The position numbers and the translations under genes are program-made. Below the pieces are notes generated by a model. The model saw only the letters and a program-made list of their open reading frames with translations. It ran no database searches and was not told where the DNA came from. From Mycobacterium numidiamassiliense (GTDB lineage: Bacteria; Actinomycetota; Actinomycetes; Mycobacteriales; Mycobacteriaceae): 64,000 bases of DNA. Each line of letters starts with the position of its first letter. The first letter of the stretch is position 1. Below are positions 41,867 to 50,055 of this stretch, one piece after another. The DNA is taken from NCBI RefSeq assembly GCF_900157365.1, contig NZ_FUEZ01000004.1:4246966-4310965 (forward strand), written 5' to 3'.

Positions 41867-42193
41867 TTAATACGGGCAAAACATCTGTTCTGAGAGGTTG
41901 ATCATGGCGGCGGCGTCGGCGAAGTTAACGCCTTTCGGGCCCAAGGTGTTGTGAATATCCTGGGCGAGCCCGTCGGCCGTCATTCCATTCCAGCGGTCGA
42001 TGCAGATTTGATGGCCCATGTTGACGACGTCAGCGTCTTCCTGCGGCGGCCAGACGAAGCCGAGGCCATGCATTTTGGCCAGGAAGTCCTGGTCGTGAAG
42101 AGTGATGGCAGAAGAAACCGCAGCGTTGGCCACCAGGACAGCGCCAACCACTACGGGCAGGGTGACTCTGGCCAGCCAGCGAGGTGAAGCCAT
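41867..42193 (-). CDS. secreted DUF732-family protein
   Basis: A 108-aa exported protein. Its signal peptide spans residues 1 to about 28 (basic start, then LPVVVGAVLVANAAVSSA). The mature part has LHDQDFLAKMHGLG at the start and two conserved cysteines, Cys64 and Cys106, that should form the DUF732 disulphide. The family is abundant in mycobacteria and of unknown function. SD AAAGGAG lies 9 nt before the ATG at 42193. It stands 34 bp upstream of dapB in the same direction. Confidence 0.8.
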   Translation of the reverse strand: MASPRWLARVTLPVVVGAVLVANAAVSSAITLHDQDFLAKMHGLGFVWPPQEDADVVNMGHQICIDRWNGMTADGLAQDIHNTLGPKGVNFADAAAMINLSEQMFCPY

Positions 42194-42402
42194 TTGACGC
42201 GTCTCCTTTTGTTGGGTGCCGATAGTGTGCGGCCCCAAAGCGGCACGAATATGAAGAAAAGGAAAATAGTCGGCTCTTAGGCCATCACGCAACCATTTGA
42301 AAAGCAGCGCGCCTAACGGCGACCGCTAGTTCCTGAACCGCCCGGCGAGGTCTGACCATTGCGCTGGTCGCCTATCTGGAGCGTTACTGGGCCCGATGAC
42401 CT

Positions 42403-42408
42403 TAAGGT
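42403..42408 (+). promoter_or_regulatory. -10 box TAAGGT, leaderless GNAT gene
   Basis: TAAGGT ends 6 nt before the GTG at 42415. The rest of the interval 42194-42402 shows no gene. Confidence 0.45.
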
Positions 42409-42414
42409 GTCGGT

Positions 42415-42936
42415 GTGAAGTCGACCGACGTCAAGATCCGCAGGGCCGGACCGACCGAGTTCGCGAAGGTCGCGGACATGCACTATCCGGTGTGGCGGCG
42501 GTCCTGGGCCGGCATGATCGAGGACTACCTGCTCGACGTGATCGGTACGCCAAAACTCTGGGCCGAGGTGAAGTATCCCGAAGCCGTGAACCGTCCCGGT
42601 TGGGGTATGTGGATTGCCGAGGCCCGCAACAAGATCCTCGGCATGTCCATCTACGGACCCGATTTCAGCACTGCCAACACCACGCGACTCGAAGCCCTCT
42701 ACACTGCGGACGAGGCCAAAAGCCTGCGCATCGGCGTGCGCTTGCTCAACAAGGCGGTGCGCTCGAATCCGTCGAGTGACGTGATCTTGTGGTGCGCGGA
42801 AAAGAACGAGAAGGCGCGCCAATTCTACGAGAAACACGATTTTCAGCTTGATGGCCGCACCCACATCTGGAAGCCGCTACCCGGTATCAGCGTGCCACAC
42901 GTGGGCTACCGGCATAAAGCGGCCGGGCAAGCGTGA
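42415..42936 (+). CDS. GNAT-family N-acetyltransferase
   Basis: A 173-aa single GNAT domain. The fold is recognisable from the N-terminal VKIRRAGPTEFAKVADMH, the central beta strand RLEALYTADEAKSLRIGVRLL that replaces the usual acetyl-CoA loop, and the C-terminal NEKARQFYEKHDFQLDG. Acceptor unknown. It lies where M. tuberculosis has Rv2775, also a small acetyltransferase, but I cannot be sure they are orthologues. It converges with the reductase gene 12 bp downstream. Confidence 0.75.
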   Translation: MKSTDVKIRRAGPTEFAKVADMHYPVWRRSWAGMIEDYLLDVIGTPKLWAEVKYPEAVNRPGWGMWIAEARNKILGMSIYGPDFSTANTTRLEALYTADEAKSLRIGVRLLNKAVRSNPSSDVILWCAEKNEKARQFYEKHDFQLDGRTHIWKPLPGISVPHVGYRHKAAGQA

Positions 42937-42948
42937 GCGCCGCCGCAC

Positions 42949-44025
42949 TCAGGCCTCGATGACCAGCCGGCCTGCTTGGGCCCGTGAGACGCAGACCAGC
43001 ATCTCGTCGTCGCCCACGGCCACGCGGCCGCGGTGATCGGCCTGTCCGGCAAGCACTTTCACTTTGCACGTCCCACAGAAGCCCTGCTGGCAGGAGTACG
43101 GGGTGGTCGGATCATGGTCGAGCATCACCGCCAGCGCGGACCGGTCGGCCGGGACATTGAGCACTCGGCACGACCGGGCAAGTTCGAGCTCGAAAGGGAC
43201 CCCGTTGACCACCGGCGGTGGGCTGAACCGCTCGTAATGCATTGGTGCGGAAGCATGTTCTTTACGCGCCAGGCGTACGGCGTCCAGCATGCCACTCGGT
43301 CCGCACACGTAGACGGCCGTCGCCGGCCCAGCCCCGGCCAGCAGATCGCCGGCGGTGGCCACCCCGCCACGTTCGTCGTCGGCCCACACCCTCACCCGGT
43401 CCGGTGCCACCGACACCACCTCGTCCAGCAGCGGCATGTACTCGCGACTACGGCCGGCATAGATTGCGCGCCAATTGGTTCCGCGCTGCTGGGCCACAGC
43501 GATCATCGGCAGAATCGGTGTCACCCCGATACCGCCGATCACGAACAGCACGTCACGCTCGGCGGTCCCGAGATAAAAGGCGTTGCGCGGACCTTCGAAA
43601 GTCAGCGTGTCGTCCACGCCGAACGCGTCATGCATCTCTATCGAACCGCCACCGCCGTCAGCGATTCGGCGGATGGCGATGCGGTAGTCGGTGCGCCGCC
43701 CCGGCGGCCCGCACAGCGAATACTGACGTCGCCGGCCCGAGGGCAGCACCACATCGATATGGCCGCCGGGCGTCCACGACGGGAGCAATCCGCCGTCCAC
43801 AGCGGCCAATGTCAAGGCGATCACGTCGGGTGCGACAAATTCTCGCTTGGTGACCACCGCGGACTGCATGCGCCGCACGGGTTTCACCCGCGACGGCTCC
43901 CACCGCGAGACCGAGGTGAATCCGTCGAACAACGCCCTGATGCCGCACAACACCGTGCCGAGACGGTCGCGGTCACGACGGCCGTACAGGTCCGCGGGCC
44001 TGCTGACCCAGATGCTCTCGGTCAC
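42949..44025 (-). CDS. ferredoxin reductase-type flavoprotein with [2Fe-2S] domain (Rv2776c homologue)
   Basis: A 358-aa phthalate/vanillate-dioxygenase-reductase-like electron-transfer protein. The flavin-binding barrel (about 60-160) contains RRQYSLCGPPG. The NAD domain has VIGGIGVTPILPM near residue 180. The C-terminal plant-type ferredoxin has C-x4-C-x2-C (SCQQGFCGTCKV) and a fourth Cys in MLVCVSRA. It should deliver electrons from NAD(P)H to an oxygenase. The GTG at 44025 overlaps the upstream hydrolase stop by 4 bp. It is the last gene of a three-gene operon with the alpha/beta hydrolase and the metal-dependent hydrolase. Confidence 0.86.
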   Translation of the reverse strand: MTESIWVSRPADLYGRRDRDRLGTVLCGIRALFDGFTSVSRWEPSRVKPVRRMQSAVVTKREFVAPDVIALTLAAVDGGLLPSWTPGGHIDVVLPSGRRRQYSLCGPPGRRTDYRIAIRRIADGGGGSIEMHDAFGVDDTLTFEGPRNAFYLGTAERDVLFVIGGIGVTPILPMIAVAQQRGTNWRAIYAGRSREYMPLLDEVVSVAPDRVRVWADDERGGVATAGDLLAGAGPATAVYVCGPSGMLDAVRLARKEHASAPMHYERFSPPPVVNGVPFELELARSCRVLNVPADRSALAVMLDHDPTTPYSCQQGFCGTCKVKVLAGQADHRGRVAVGDDEMLVCVSRAQAGRLVIEA

Positions 44026-44924
44026 GGCGAACACCCGGTGTTGCGGTCGACCCACTCACCGGTCAGCCGCGCGATCTCTTCGGGATGGGAGGTGACGACC
44101 CAGTGCCCGCCCTCGATTCCAATCACCCTGCTGCCGGACGGAATTGCGCCGGTGAACCGCTGCAGGGCCGGGGTCACGAAGAGGTCGGAGCGCGGCACCA
44201 GCACCTGGACCGCGACAGTGGTCTTCGGCAACTCGCTCCCCCGCGACAACAGCGACGCGGGCATGTTGGCCCGGTACAGGTTCAGCCCGTTGACATAGTC
44301 GGTGATCGACCGTGGCGTCGCGCGGCGCTGCCCACGTGCCCCGATACGTTCTAGGAGCTCAACGAGTTTCACCAATATCCGGGACCGAAACGCCAGCTCC
44401 GGCACACCCGGGCAGAGGAAGAAGGCGATGTACGACGACGCGACCAGCTGCCCGGCGACCTGAGCCAGCGACCGCGCGCTGCGCGCCGAGCGCAGGAACG
44501 CGCCCGCATAGTGCAGATGCGGGCCCGAGATCGAGGTGAACGAGGCGACCTTGCCCATCGTCGCATCGTCGGTGACCGCCGCCCATGCCTGGATCGAACC
44601 CCAGTCGTGGCCGAGCAGGTGAACCTGTTCGACGCCCAAGCTGTCGATCACCGCGCCGGCGTCGGAGATCAGCTGCGGAAACCTGTATCCGAATCGCTTT
44701 GCCGGACGCGATGATTCGCCGGCTCCGCGCACGTCGTAGGCCGCGACGTTGTATCGGCCCCGATAGCGCTGCACGAATTCCTCGGCCACCGCATCCCAGA
44801 CGTGATGGTTGTCGGGCCAGCCGTGGACGGCGAGGATCGTCGGACGACTCGGGTCGATCTCGGTGTAGCGGTGCACCGCCAAAGCCACGCCGTCGGACGC
44901 GGTCACGGTGCAGTCGGCGGTCAT
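44022..44924 (-). CDS. alpha/beta hydrolase, epoxide-hydrolase-like
   Basis: A 300-aa alpha/beta hydrolase. The oxyanion motif is HGWPDN near residue 34. The nucleophile elbow is GHDWGS near residue 105, with Asp as in epoxide hydrolases and dehalogenases. The C-terminal His is in EGGHWV. The N-terminal part resembles that of EphD. The substrate is probably an epoxide or halide on a lipid. It lies between the metal-dependent hydrolase (3-bp gap) and the reductase (4-bp overlap), so all three are expressed together. Confidence 0.83.
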   Translation of the reverse strand: MTADCTVTASDGVALAVHRYTEIDPSRPTILAVHGWPDNHHVWDAVAEEFVQRYRGRYNVAAYDVRGAGESSRPAKRFGYRFPQLISDAGAVIDSLGVEQVHLLGHDWGSIQAWAAVTDDATMGKVASFTSISGPHLHYAGAFLRSARSARSLAQVAGQLVASSYIAFFLCPGVPELAFRSRILVKLVELLERIGARGQRRATPRSITDYVNGLNLYRANMPASLLSRGSELPKTTVAVQVLVPRSDLFVTPALQRFTGAIPSGSRVIGIEGGHWVVTSHPEEIARLTGEWVDRNTGCSP

Positions 44925-44927
44925 AGA

Positions 44928-45836
44928 TCAGCGCGACGATCGTGCGGCGGGCGAGATGGCCAAATAGTCGACGGCGCGCCCGAGCCCGCCCAGCTGCGAC
45001 GGGTGGAAGCCCGGCCGGTAGTAGTCGGCGATGCCCCGCACGAAGCGCAGCGGCCCGGGCAACAATCCTCGGCGCGCGGCGTTGACGTAGTCGCGCCACC
45101 GCGGCCTGGTGCCCGGCGGCAGCTGCGGGTCCACCGAGTACAGGTATCGCACCCCGCGGATCCACAGCAACAGCATCGCGGGCGAAACAACCAGCTGCGC
45201 GCGCACCTGACGCCAATACCCGGCCCGCAGGTGCTTCATGGTGTCGAAGGCAACCGCCTTGTGCTCGACCTCCTCGGCGCCGTGCCAGCGAAGCATGTCC
45301 AGCATCACGGGGTCGGTGCCGATGGCGTCGTGGGCCGGGGTATTCAGAATCCACTCACCCAGGATGGCCGTGTAGTGCTCGATCGCGGAGATGAACGACA
45401 CCTGCTCGAGCAGCCATCTGTCCTGTCGCCGCCGGCTCCAGTGCGGCTTGGACCCCAGCACCTTGTCGAACATCCACCTGACCTGGTCGGTGTACGGCGT
45501 CACGTGGAGATGCTGAGCGGCGAAGCGTTCGCAGACGCCCGAATGTGCCTGCGAATGCACGGACTCCTGGCCGATGAAGCCCTGCACATCCAGCCGCAGC
45601 TGGTCGTCCTTGATGAACGGCAGCGCCCTCTTGAACACCTCGACGAAAAACTCTTCGCCGGCGGGCAGCAGCAGGTGCAGGACGTTGAGCATGTGGGTGG
45701 TGAACGGCTCGTCGGGCACATAGTGCACCGGCAGCCTCGCCCAGTCGAACTCGACGTCACGGGCCTCGAGGACGAGACGCTCGTGGTCGAGCGACGCGTC
45801 GTGCGGCCCCGCCGCCCGGTCATCGACGGTGTACAT
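44928..45836 (-). CDS. predicted metal-dependent hydrolase (Rv2777c homologue)
   Basis: A 302-aa protein of the PF10118 type. It is mainly helical, with carboxylate and histidine motifs expected to bind two metals: GQESVHSQAH near residue 88, SAIEHYT near 148 and WHGAEEVEHKAVAFD near 182. This EXXH repetition recalls ferritin-like di-iron oxygenases, so despite its name it may be an oxidase. A downstream ferredoxin reductase in the operon fits that idea. I chose the ATG at 45836 because GAGGGGG lies 5 nt upstream. Starts at 45857 and 45860 are weaker. Confidence 0.8.
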   Translation of the reverse strand: MYTVDDRAAGPHDASLDHERLVLEARDVEFDWARLPVHYVPDEPFTTHMLNVLHLLLPAGEEFFVEVFKRALPFIKDDQLRLDVQGFIGQESVHSQAHSGVCERFAAQHLHVTPYTDQVRWMFDKVLGSKPHWSRRRQDRWLLEQVSFISAIEHYTAILGEWILNTPAHDAIGTDPVMLDMLRWHGAEEVEHKAVAFDTMKHLRAGYWRQVRAQLVVSPAMLLLWIRGVRYLYSVDPQLPPGTRPRWRDYVNAARRGLLPGPLRFVRGIADYYRPGFHPSQLGGLGRAVDYLAISPAARSSR

Positions 45837-45927
45837 CCCGGCCCCCTCGCTGGACATCACGCGTTGAAATTATAGTGACGCGGCTATGTATGCGATACCC
45901 CCGGTATCGGGTTCTTTCTTCTCGGCC

Positions 45928-46443
45928 TTAGATGGGCGCGGCCCCACGCAGGTGCTCAAAGATCAGCGACGTCTGGGTGCCGGCGATGTCGGCGTCGGCA
46001 TTGAGGTTCTCCACGACGAACGCGCGCAGGTCTTCGGTATCGCGGGCGGCGACGTGCAGGATGAAATCGTCTGCGCCGGCAAGGAAATACACGTCTCGCA
46101 CCTGCCGCCTGCTCCGGATCTGGTGGATGAAGCTGCGGATCTTGCCGCGCGCGCTGGACTGCAGGCTGACCGAGATCATGGCCTGCAGCGGCAATCCCAC
46201 CGCGACCGGGTCGATGTCGCTGTAGAACCCCCGGATGACGCCGAGCTCGATCAAGCGACGAACCCGGCCGTGACACGTCGACGGCGCGATCCCCACTTCC
46301 TCGGCGAGGGCGTTGTTCGGGATGCGCGCGTCGGCGTGCAGCACGCTCAGAATCTGCCGGTCCACGGCGTCGAGGTCCGCCGGCCGAACATCCTTCGGAG
46401 AGTCGGTCAGTCCGCCGCCAGCATCAGTCGATCTTTCGGTCAT
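45928..46443 (-). CDS. aldR: Lrp/AsnC-family regulator AldR
   Basis: A 171-aa regulator matching Rv2779c, divergent from ald as in M. tuberculosis, where it represses ald and is relieved by alanine. The N-terminal winged helix (about 24-75: LDAVDRQILSVLHADAR, then APSTCHGRVRRL) binds DNA. The C-terminal RAM domain (about 85-160) binds amino acid and oligomerises. A TANNNT box 6 nt upstream of the ATG supports a leaderless transcript. Confidence 0.9.
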   Translation of the reverse strand: MTERSTDAGGGLTDSPKDVRPADLDAVDRQILSVLHADARIPNNALAEEVGIAPSTCHGRVRRLIELGVIRGFYSDIDPVAVGLPLQAMISVSLQSSARGKIRSFIHQIRSRRQVRDVYFLAGADDFILHVAARDTEDLRAFVVENLNADADIAGTQTSLIFEHLRGAAPI

Positions 46444-46511
46444 CCCCCGACTCTATAGAATTAACATCGGCATGTTTGCCCATTGCTCGAAGTTTCTTCA
46501 CACTTGAAGGC
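46444..46511. promoter_or_regulatory. aldR-ald divergent operator region
   Basis: In 68 bp it holds the aldR -10 (TAGAGT, 46455-46450 on the minus strand). An overlapping palindrome TCTATAGA lies at 46452-46459 and an inverted repeat GGCA-N4-TGCC at 46469-46480. The SD GAAGG for ald is just before its ATG. These repeats are candidate AldR sites; identity with known AldR boxes was not tested. Confidence 0.5.
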
Positions 46512-47627
46512 ATGCGAGTCGGCATACCTACCGAGACCAAAAACAACGAATTCAGGGTCGCCATCACCCCGGCGGGCGTCGCCGAATTGACCCATCGCGG
46601 CCAAGAGGTGCTCGTCCAGGCAGGTGCCGGCGAGGGGTCGGCGATTGCCGACGTCGAGTTCAAGGCGGCGGGCGCCCAGGTGATCGACACCGCGGGCGAA
46701 GTGTGGGCCGAGGCCGATCTGCTGCTCAAAGTCAAAGAGCCGCAGGAGGCCGAGTACGGCCTGCTGCGCCGTGGGCAGGTTCTGTTCACCTATCTGCACC
46801 TGGCCGCTTCGCCCGCGTGCACCGGGGCGCTTCTGGCTTCCGGCACGACGTCGATCGCCTACGAAACCGTGCAGACCCCCGACGGGGTCCTGCCCTTGCT
46901 GGCCCCGATGAGCGAAGTCGCCGGCCGGCTCTCCGCCCAGGCCGGGGCCTATCACCTGATGCGCACGCAGGGTGGTCGCGGCGTGCTGATGGGCGGGGTG
47001 CCGGGGGTCAAACCGGCCGACGTCGTGGTGATCGGTGCGGGCACGGCCGGTTATAACGCCGCCCGGGTCGCCAGCGGAATGGGTGCCAGCGTGATGGTCT
47101 TCGACGTCAACATCAACAAGCTTCGGCTGCTCGACGCGGAGTTCACCGGCCACATCCAGACTCGCTACTCGTCGGCATACGAGCTGGAAGGGGCCGTCAA
47201 GCGTGCCGACTTGGTGATCGGCGCGGTACTGGTGCCGGGCGCCAAGGCGCCCAAGTTGATATCGAATTCGCTTGTCGCGCAAATGAAATCTGGTGCTGTC
47301 TTGGTCGACATTGCCATCGATCAGGGTGGCTGCTTCGAAGACTCGCGACCCACCACCCACGACGATCCTACGTTCTCGGTGCACGACACGGTGTTCTACT
47401 GCGTGGCCAATATGCCTAGCGCGGTCCCGAAGACCTCGACCTACGCGCTGACCAACGCGACCATGCCGTATGTGCTCAGGCTCGCCGACCACGGCTGGCA
47501 TAACGCTTGCCAGGCAGATTCCGCTCTGGCCAAAGGGCTTTCGACGCACGACGGCGCGCTGCTGTCCGAACAAGTAGCCGCCGACCTGGGCATGCCGTTC
47601 ACCAGCCCGGCCAGTGCGCTGGCCTGA
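46512..47627 (+). CDS. ald: L-alanine dehydrogenase
   Basis: A 371-aa NAD-dependent enzyme with the length of Rv2780. It interconverts alanine and pyruvate plus ammonia, and also reduces glyoxylate. The substrate domain starts MRVGIPTETKNNEFRVAITP (Arg15). Lys75 lies in LLKVKEP and His96 in TYLHLAA. The NAD-binding loop is VIGAGTAGYNAA near residue 175 and the catalytic Asp is in DIAIDQGGCFE. The ATG at 46512 has GAAGG just upstream. Regulated by the divergent AldR. Confidence 0.95.
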   Translation: MRVGIPTETKNNEFRVAITPAGVAELTHRGQEVLVQAGAGEGSAIADVEFKAAGAQVIDTAGEVWAEADLLLKVKEPQEAEYGLLRRGQVLFTYLHLAASPACTGALLASGTTSIAYETVQTPDGVLPLLAPMSEVAGRLSAQAGAYHLMRTQGGRGVLMGGVPGVKPADVVVIGAGTAGYNAARVASGMGASVMVFDVNINKLRLLDAEFTGHIQTRYSSAYELEGAVKRADLVIGAVLVPGAKAPKLISNSLVAQMKSGAVLVDIAIDQGGCFEDSRPTTHDDPTFSVHDTVFYCVANMPSAVPKTSTYALTNATMPYVLRLADHGWHNACQADSALAKGLSTHDGALLSEQVAADLGMPFTSPASALA

Positions 47628-47666
47628 CGCTCAAATTCGCCGACGCGACAGTTCCGGCACGGTGCG

Positions 47667-48695
47667 TCAGGCGCCGGCCGCGAGGCTCGCGACGATATCG
47701 GCCGCCGGCCCGGTCTGCGCCTTGGCGAAAGACGTTCCCGCCCAGAGGTCTATCCCGTTGGGATCCTCCCAGTCGGCCGCTGCCTCCCGGATCGGCAGCG
47801 TCATCTGATGCACCTCGGGATACCCCAAGGGAGCCACGTTGTCGAAAAGACGAATGAATTCGTTCTCCAGGCCGCGCGCATACCGGCCCGAGAACGCGCG
47901 CGAAACGATGGTCTTGCCGAAGAGCTGGTTCTTCATGGCGGTGCGCTGCGTCGTGGAGGTGGCGGCTTCGTCGCTGAGCAGCAGCGCGGTGCCCACCTGC
48001 GCAGCGATCGCTCCCCTGCGCAGCACGCCGGCGACGTCCTCGGCGGTGCCCAGCCCACCGGTCGCGATGATCGGGACGTCGCGGTGCGCCCGATGGATCC
48101 GATCGATCAGCTGATGCAATGACTCGGTGCCGGGCTCCATGTCCGGTGCGAAGGTGGCCCGGTGCCCACCGGCGTCGGGGCCCTGGACCACCAGGCTGTC
48201 GGCACCGGCGGCGACCGCCACCCCGGCCTCGTAGGCCGATGTCACGGTGACCATCACCAGCAGCCCTTGCGCCCCCAGCCGCGCGATCACGTCCGGCGAC
48301 GGCACGCCGAAGGTGAAGGACACCAACTCGGGCCGCAGGTCTGCGACCACCTCGAGCTTGCGTTCCCAGTCGTCGTCGTGGCCGAATTCGGGTGTGCCGA
48401 CCGTCACTTGGTAGTGGTCGGCGATCCCCTCGAGTTCGTCGGCGTAGAAGTTCAGCTGCGCCCAGTCGGCCACACTGGGTTGCGGCACAAGCAGGTTCAC
48501 GCCGAGGGGGCCGGTGGTGGCCGCGCGTGCCGCGGCGACATCCTCGGCGAGCCGGTCCGCGCTCAGGTGCCCGCCGGCCACAAATCCGAGTCCGCCCGCG
48601 TTGGACACCGCGGCCGCCAACGCCGGGCTGCCGGGTCCGCCGGACATCGGTGCGCCAACGATGGGCACCATGATGTCCCAGAAGCCCAGTACCAT
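47667..48695 (-). CDS. nitronate monooxygenase-like FMN protein (Rv2781c homologue)
   Basis: A 342-aa TIM-barrel flavoprotein matching Rv2781c (344 aa). VPIVGAPMSGG at the N-terminus, VVQGPDAGGHRA near residue 170, and IIATGGLGTAEDVAGVLRRGA near 213 are the nitronate monooxygenase/2-nitropropane dioxygenase signatures; the GGHR His is the catalytic base. It oxidises nitronates such as propionate-3-nitronate. It begins 4 nt after the pepR stop and ends the rpsO-pnp-pepR direction cluster. It converges with ald. Confidence 0.87.
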   Translation of the reverse strand: MVLGFWDIMVPIVGAPMSGGPGSPALAAAVSNAGGLGFVAGGHLSADRLAEDVAAARAATTGPLGVNLLVPQPSVADWAQLNFYADELEGIADHYQVTVGTPEFGHDDDWERKLEVVADLRPELVSFTFGVPSPDVIARLGAQGLLVMVTVTSAYEAGVAVAAGADSLVVQGPDAGGHRATFAPDMEPGTESLHQLIDRIHRAHRDVPIIATGGLGTAEDVAGVLRRGAIAAQVGTALLLSDEAATSTTQRTAMKNQLFGKTIVSRAFSGRYARGLENEFIRLFDNVAPLGYPEVHQMTLPIREAAADWEDPNGIDLWAGTSFAKAQTGPAADIVASLAAGA

Positions 48696-48699
48696 CCGG

Positions 48700-50055
48700 C
48701 TAATTTACCATCGCCCGAAGTTGTTGTGGCAGCGACCGTTTCGAAGCATACGGACCGACAACCGCGGCGCCGTACGGCTTGCCCAGCAACCTGCGGGCGA
48801 CCGCGTTGACCTCATCGAGGGCCACGCCGTCGATTTGCTGCAGGGTGTGCTCGATGCTGCGGTGCTTTCCGTAGTTCAACTCGCTGCGCCCGATGCGGCT
48901 CATCCGCGAGCTGGAATCCTCCAGGCCCAGGACCAGGCCGCCGCGCAACGAGCCCTTGGCGATGCGCCATTCCGCCTCGGTGATGCCGTCGCGCGCCACC
49001 GATCCGAGCACCTCGCTGATGACGTGCATGACATCGGCGAACCGCTCGGGCTGGCATGCGGCATACACCGACAGCGCACCGCTGTCGGCGAAGATGTCCA
49101 GCGCCGAGAACACCGAGTAGGCCAGCCCACGCAACTCGCGGACCTCTTGGAACAGCCGCGAACTCAGCCCGCCGCCCAGCGCGGTGTTCAGCACCGCCAG
49201 CGCCCAGCGATGTTCCCAGCCGCGCCCCGGAGTGCGGACACCCAGCGTCACGTGGGTCTGCTCGGAGTCGCGATGGGCCAGCGCCAAGGTGGGTGCGCCG
49301 TTGACCCGTCCGGCAGTCTTGCGCGGCGCGGCGGGCTGGCGGCCGCGAACCAGGTGCGGGCCGAAATGTGTGCGCACCAAGGCGACCACCTCGTCGTGGT
49401 CGACGTTGCCGGCCACTGCGACGATCATCCGCTCCGGCGTGTAGCGCCGGACGTGGAACGAGTGCAGCTGGGCCCGGGTCATCGCCGACACCGACTGCGC
49501 GGTACCGATCACCGGACGGCCCACCGGGTGGTCGCCGAACAGCGCCGACAGGAACAAGTCCCCCAGCGCATCCTCGGGATCGTCGTCACGCATGGCGATT
49601 TCCTCGAGGACGACGTCGCGCTCCAGCTCCACGTCGTCGGCGGCGCAGCGCCCGTTGAGCACCACGTCGGCGACCAGGTCCACGGCCAGCTCCAGGTCGC
49701 TGTCCAGAACGTGCGCGTAGTAGCAGGTGTGTTCCTTGGAGGTGAACGCATTCAGCTCTCCGCCAACGGCGTCCATCGCCTGTGCGATCTCGACCGCGGT
49801 GCGCGTCGGGGTCGACTTGAACAGCAGGTGCTCGAGGAAGTGCGCCGCCCCGGCCACGGTGGCACCCTCGTCGCGCGAGCCGACACCGACCCAGACGCCG
49901 ACGGAGGCGGAGCGCACCGCGGGCAAGAACTCGGTGACGACCCGCAGGCCGCCGGGCAATGTGGTGCGACGCAGCACCGCGTGGTGTTCAGGTTTCGCTG
50001 CGGCGGAGTGCTTGCCCCGCCGCAGCGCGGGGTCAGCTGCTGGCCGTCGCGGCAT
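48700..50055 (-). CDS. pepR: M16 zinc protease PepR
   Basis: A 451-aa insulinase/MPP-family peptidase (Rv2782c homologue, 438 aa). The inverted zinc motif HxxEH is HFLEH at about residues 75-79, with the third ligand Glu in ERDVVLEEIAMR near 150. The second M16 half (about 230-440) contains GGGLSSRLFQEVRE. The ATG at 50055 lies 23 bp inside the end of pnp, so translation is probably coupled. The N-terminal extension of about 13 residues is longer than in M. tuberculosis. Confidence 0.92.
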   Translation of the reverse strand: MPRRPAADPALRRGKHSAAAKPEHHAVLRRTTLPGGLRVVTEFLPAVRSASVGVWVGVGSRDEGATVAGAAHFLEHLLFKSTPTRTAVEIAQAMDAVGGELNAFTSKEHTCYYAHVLDSDLELAVDLVADVVLNGRCAADDVELERDVVLEEIAMRDDDPEDALGDLFLSALFGDHPVGRPVIGTAQSVSAMTRAQLHSFHVRRYTPERMIVAVAGNVDHDEVVALVRTHFGPHLVRGRQPAAPRKTAGRVNGAPTLALAHRDSEQTHVTLGVRTPGRGWEHRWALAVLNTALGGGLSSRLFQEVRELRGLAYSVFSALDIFADSGALSVYAACQPERFADVMHVISEVLGSVARDGITEAEWRIAKGSLRGGLVLGLEDSSSRMSRIGRSELNYGKHRSIEHTLQQIDGVALDEVNAVARRLLGKPYGAAVVGPYASKRSLPQQLRAMVN

